In this document: one piece after another, positions 4,604 to 5,876 of the stretch
Numbering within the stretch: the first letter of the stretch is position 1
Layout: every line of letters starts with the position of its first letter
Assembly: GCA_904501795.1 (NCBI GenBank)
Contig: CAJGCK010000060.1
Coordinates: 1 to 5,876 of the forward strand
Direction: 5' to 3'
Length of the DNA: 5,876 nucleotides
From: an uncultured Clostridia bacterium
GTDB lineage: Bacteria; Bacillota; Clostridia; Christensenellales; Borkfalkiaceae
The notes under the pieces: model-generated
Seen by the model: only the letters and a program-made list of their open reading frames with translations
Databases searched by the model: none
Told to the model about the DNA's origin: nothing
Translations under genes and position numbers: made by a program

Positions 4604-5686
4604 ATGAACTATAAAGAAACGTTTATTTGGCAAGAAATAAACCAAACTCCATCTATAATAGGCACTATTATTGAAAAAAACGGTCAAACAATGACCCAAC
4701 TTGTAAAGGCTATAAAAGAAAGCGGAAATACAAACTTCGTTGCCGCGGCGCGTGGATCAAGTAATAACGCAATCACTTATTTTAAGTACTTGGCAGAAGT
4801 TTTAACCAACTATACTGTGGGGCTATCCGCACCGAGTATACTGACGCTATACCGTGGGAAAATCAACTATTCAAACAGTATAGTTTTAGGTTGTAGTCAA
4901 AGCGGTCTTGCGGAAGACGTTTTGGAAGTTATAAAAAAGGGGAACGAACAAGGTTCGATTACCGTTGCCATCACAAATAATCCAGACAGTCCCGTTGCAA
5001 AAACTGCAAAATTTCATTTAGACCTAAATTGTGGCGAAGTAAATAGTTTCGTTGCCACAAAAACTTTTAACGCTCAGTTATTCACTTTATTGTGGTTAGT
5101 AACCTGTTTGTCGGGCGATAAAAGTTCAAAAATGTTTATTAAGCACCTACAAAAAGACATAGAACAAGTTTTACCCGCAATAGATAAAATAACCGATAAA
5201 TTTGCGAGTAAATATAAAGACACGGAAACGGGCTTTATAATTTCACGAGGGCTAACTTATCCTATTGCATTAGAAGCATCTTTGCTATTCCAAGAAACTT
5301 GTTACATGCAAGCAAAAGGCTATGCGGGAAGTGAGTTTTATCACGGACCTTTGGCGGTAATTAACGAGAAAACGCCCGTTATGATATGTTGCGCTAAAAA
5401 CGACGGGGACGACGAGATACAAACAATAATACGTGCCGACCAAATAAAGTGCGTTGAAAAGGTATTGTCGTTAAAAGCGCCGGTGTTATTAGTTACTAAC
5501 GACTGTATATTGACGGGTAGATTTGCCCGTTGTAACGACGCTTTTCTTAACTTTAACGTGCCCGAAGAATTTTCGGTTTTTGCCTTTTCACTTTTCGTTC
5601 AAATGTTAGCTTGTAAGATAAGTTGTCTAAAAGGGTACAATCCCGACCAACCGCGTGGAAAAGATAAAATAACGATAACCAAATAA
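4604..5686 (+). CDS. Double-SIS-domain sugar-phosphate isomerase/deaminase-like protein
   Basis: This 360-residue cytoplasmic protein resembles the isomerase half of GlmS and stand-alone relatives such as NagB-II-type glucosamine-6-phosphate deaminases, AgaS and fructoselysine-6-phosphate deglycases. The N-terminus has the family's EINQTPSII pattern (11-19). The first SIS domain has ARGSSNNA (49-56) and the phosphosugar loop CSQSGLAEDV (97-106), followed by ATKTF (151-155). The second has SRGLTYPIALEASLLFQE (214-231) and GSEFYHGPL (242-250), which compares with AGELKHGPL in GlmS. The C-terminus GYNPDQPRGKDKITITK aligns with the GlmS end DQPRNLAK, where the Lys is catalytic; here it would be Lys355. 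There is no glutaminase domain, so it is not a glucosamine synthase. Amino-sugar phosphate deamination is the best guess; the substrate is open. It has its own promoter and an AGGGGGGGAG ribosome binding site. A hairpin repeat starts 17 bases after the stop. Confidence 0.87.
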   Translation: MNYKETFIWQEINQTPSIIGTIIEKNGQTMTQLVKAIKESGNTNFVAAARGSSNNAITYFKYLAEVLTNYTVGLSAPSILTLYRGKINYSNSIVLGCSQSGLAEDVLEVIKKGNEQGSITVAITNNPDSPVAKTAKFHLDLNCGEVNSFVATKTFNAQLFTLLWLVTCLSGDKSSKMFIKHLQKDIEQVLPAIDKITDKFASKYKDTETGFIISRGLTYPIALEASLLFQETCYMQAKGYAGSEFYHGPLAVINEKTPVMICCAKNDGDDEIQTIIRADQIKCVEKVLSLKAPVLLVTNDCILTGRFARCNDAFLNFNVPEEFSVFAFSLFVQMLACKISCLKGYNPDQPRGKDKITITK

Positions 5687-5703
5687 TAAAAAAGCCCGTT
5701 CTA

Positions 5704-5876
5704 AAAATTGTAATAGACATAGGGATTTTTAAGTAATAACAAAATTTTAGCCCACTATACTTCGCAAAAAGCGAAATATGGTGGGCTTTATCTTTACCAC
5801 AGAATAGTTAAATAATTTAGTTATATTTTTAGCCTTGTGGCTAAAAGTGATATTGTTTACGCAGTAAACAGTGTAG
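5704..5876. repeat. Hairpin-array element, copy 2 (cut by window end)
   Basis: Bases 5704-5801 match 2231-2328 at 94 of 98 positions. After a less conserved stretch with a 2-base length difference, the linker GTTATAT (5820-5826), hairpin TTTTAGCC/GGCTAAAA (5827-5846) and linker GTGATAT (5847-5853) recur as in copy 1. The next hairpin is different: TGTTTAC/GTAAACA (5854-5870) stands where copy 1 has GCAAG/CTTGC. The array probably continues past the window. Confidence 0.9.
5750..5793 (+). terminator. Hairpin H1 of repeat copy 2, possible terminator of the SIS gene
   Basis: The arm at 5750-5765 pairs with 5771-5786 around AAAAA, followed by TTTATCTTT. One base differs from copy 1 (G at 2301, A at 5774); it opposes a T, so a T-G wobble becomes a T-A pair and the stem is kept. 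No other terminator is visible after the SIS gene. Confidence 0.5.

Noticed and set aside
4457..4699. Minus-strand open frame across the promoter between flavoprotein and SIS genes
   Set aside because: It covers a near-consensus promoter and two real gene ends, with no coding signal of its own.

Overview
The window is AT-rich bacterial DNA with AGGAG-type ribosome binding sites, near-consensus sigma-A promoters (two with TTGACA and a 17-base spacer) and a tRNA gene with an encoded CCA end. This fits a low-GC Bacillota/Clostridia-like organism, perhaps a gut carbohydrate user given the GH95 fucosidase. No genus can be named from the sequence alone.

Layout. (1) Bases 1-2216, plus strand: the C-terminal third of a GH95-type glycoside hydrolase, cut by the window edge, then 17 bases later a complete phosphomannomutase/phosphoglucomutase-like gene. 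These two look like one operon. (2) Bases 2217-2587: a non-coding array of short hairpins joined by 7-base linkers. A second copy of its first part starts at 5704, also just after a stop codon. (3) Bases 2588-3433, minus strand: an AraC-family regulator with an N-terminal cupin-like domain, convergent with the mutase. (4) Bases 3506-3828, minus strand: tRNA-Thr(GGT) with a consensus promoter and an intrinsic terminator. Beyond it lies a partial duplicate carrying the tRNA 3' end and the same terminator. (5) Bases 3930-4547, plus: an iron-sulfur-flavoprotein-like flavodoxin-fold protein. (6) Bases 4604-5686, plus: a double-SIS-domain sugar-phosphate isomerase/deaminase-like protein with its own strong promoter. 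(7) Bases 5704-5876: the second hairpin-array copy, cut by the window end.

How the genes fit together. The fucosidase-like hydrolase, the phosphohexomutase and the SIS protein all belong to sugar use or sugar-phosphate interconversion. An AraC/cupin regulator is the usual kind of controller for such genes, but nothing in the sequence shows which promoter it binds.

The most unusual object is the hairpin array. Four forward linkers (GTTATAT/GTGATAT) in its left half are mirrored by three exact and one degenerate reverse linker (ATATAAC/ATATCAC) in its right half, with a different small hairpin in nearly every gap. On paper this folds into a ladder of four-way junctions. I do not recognise it as a named element.
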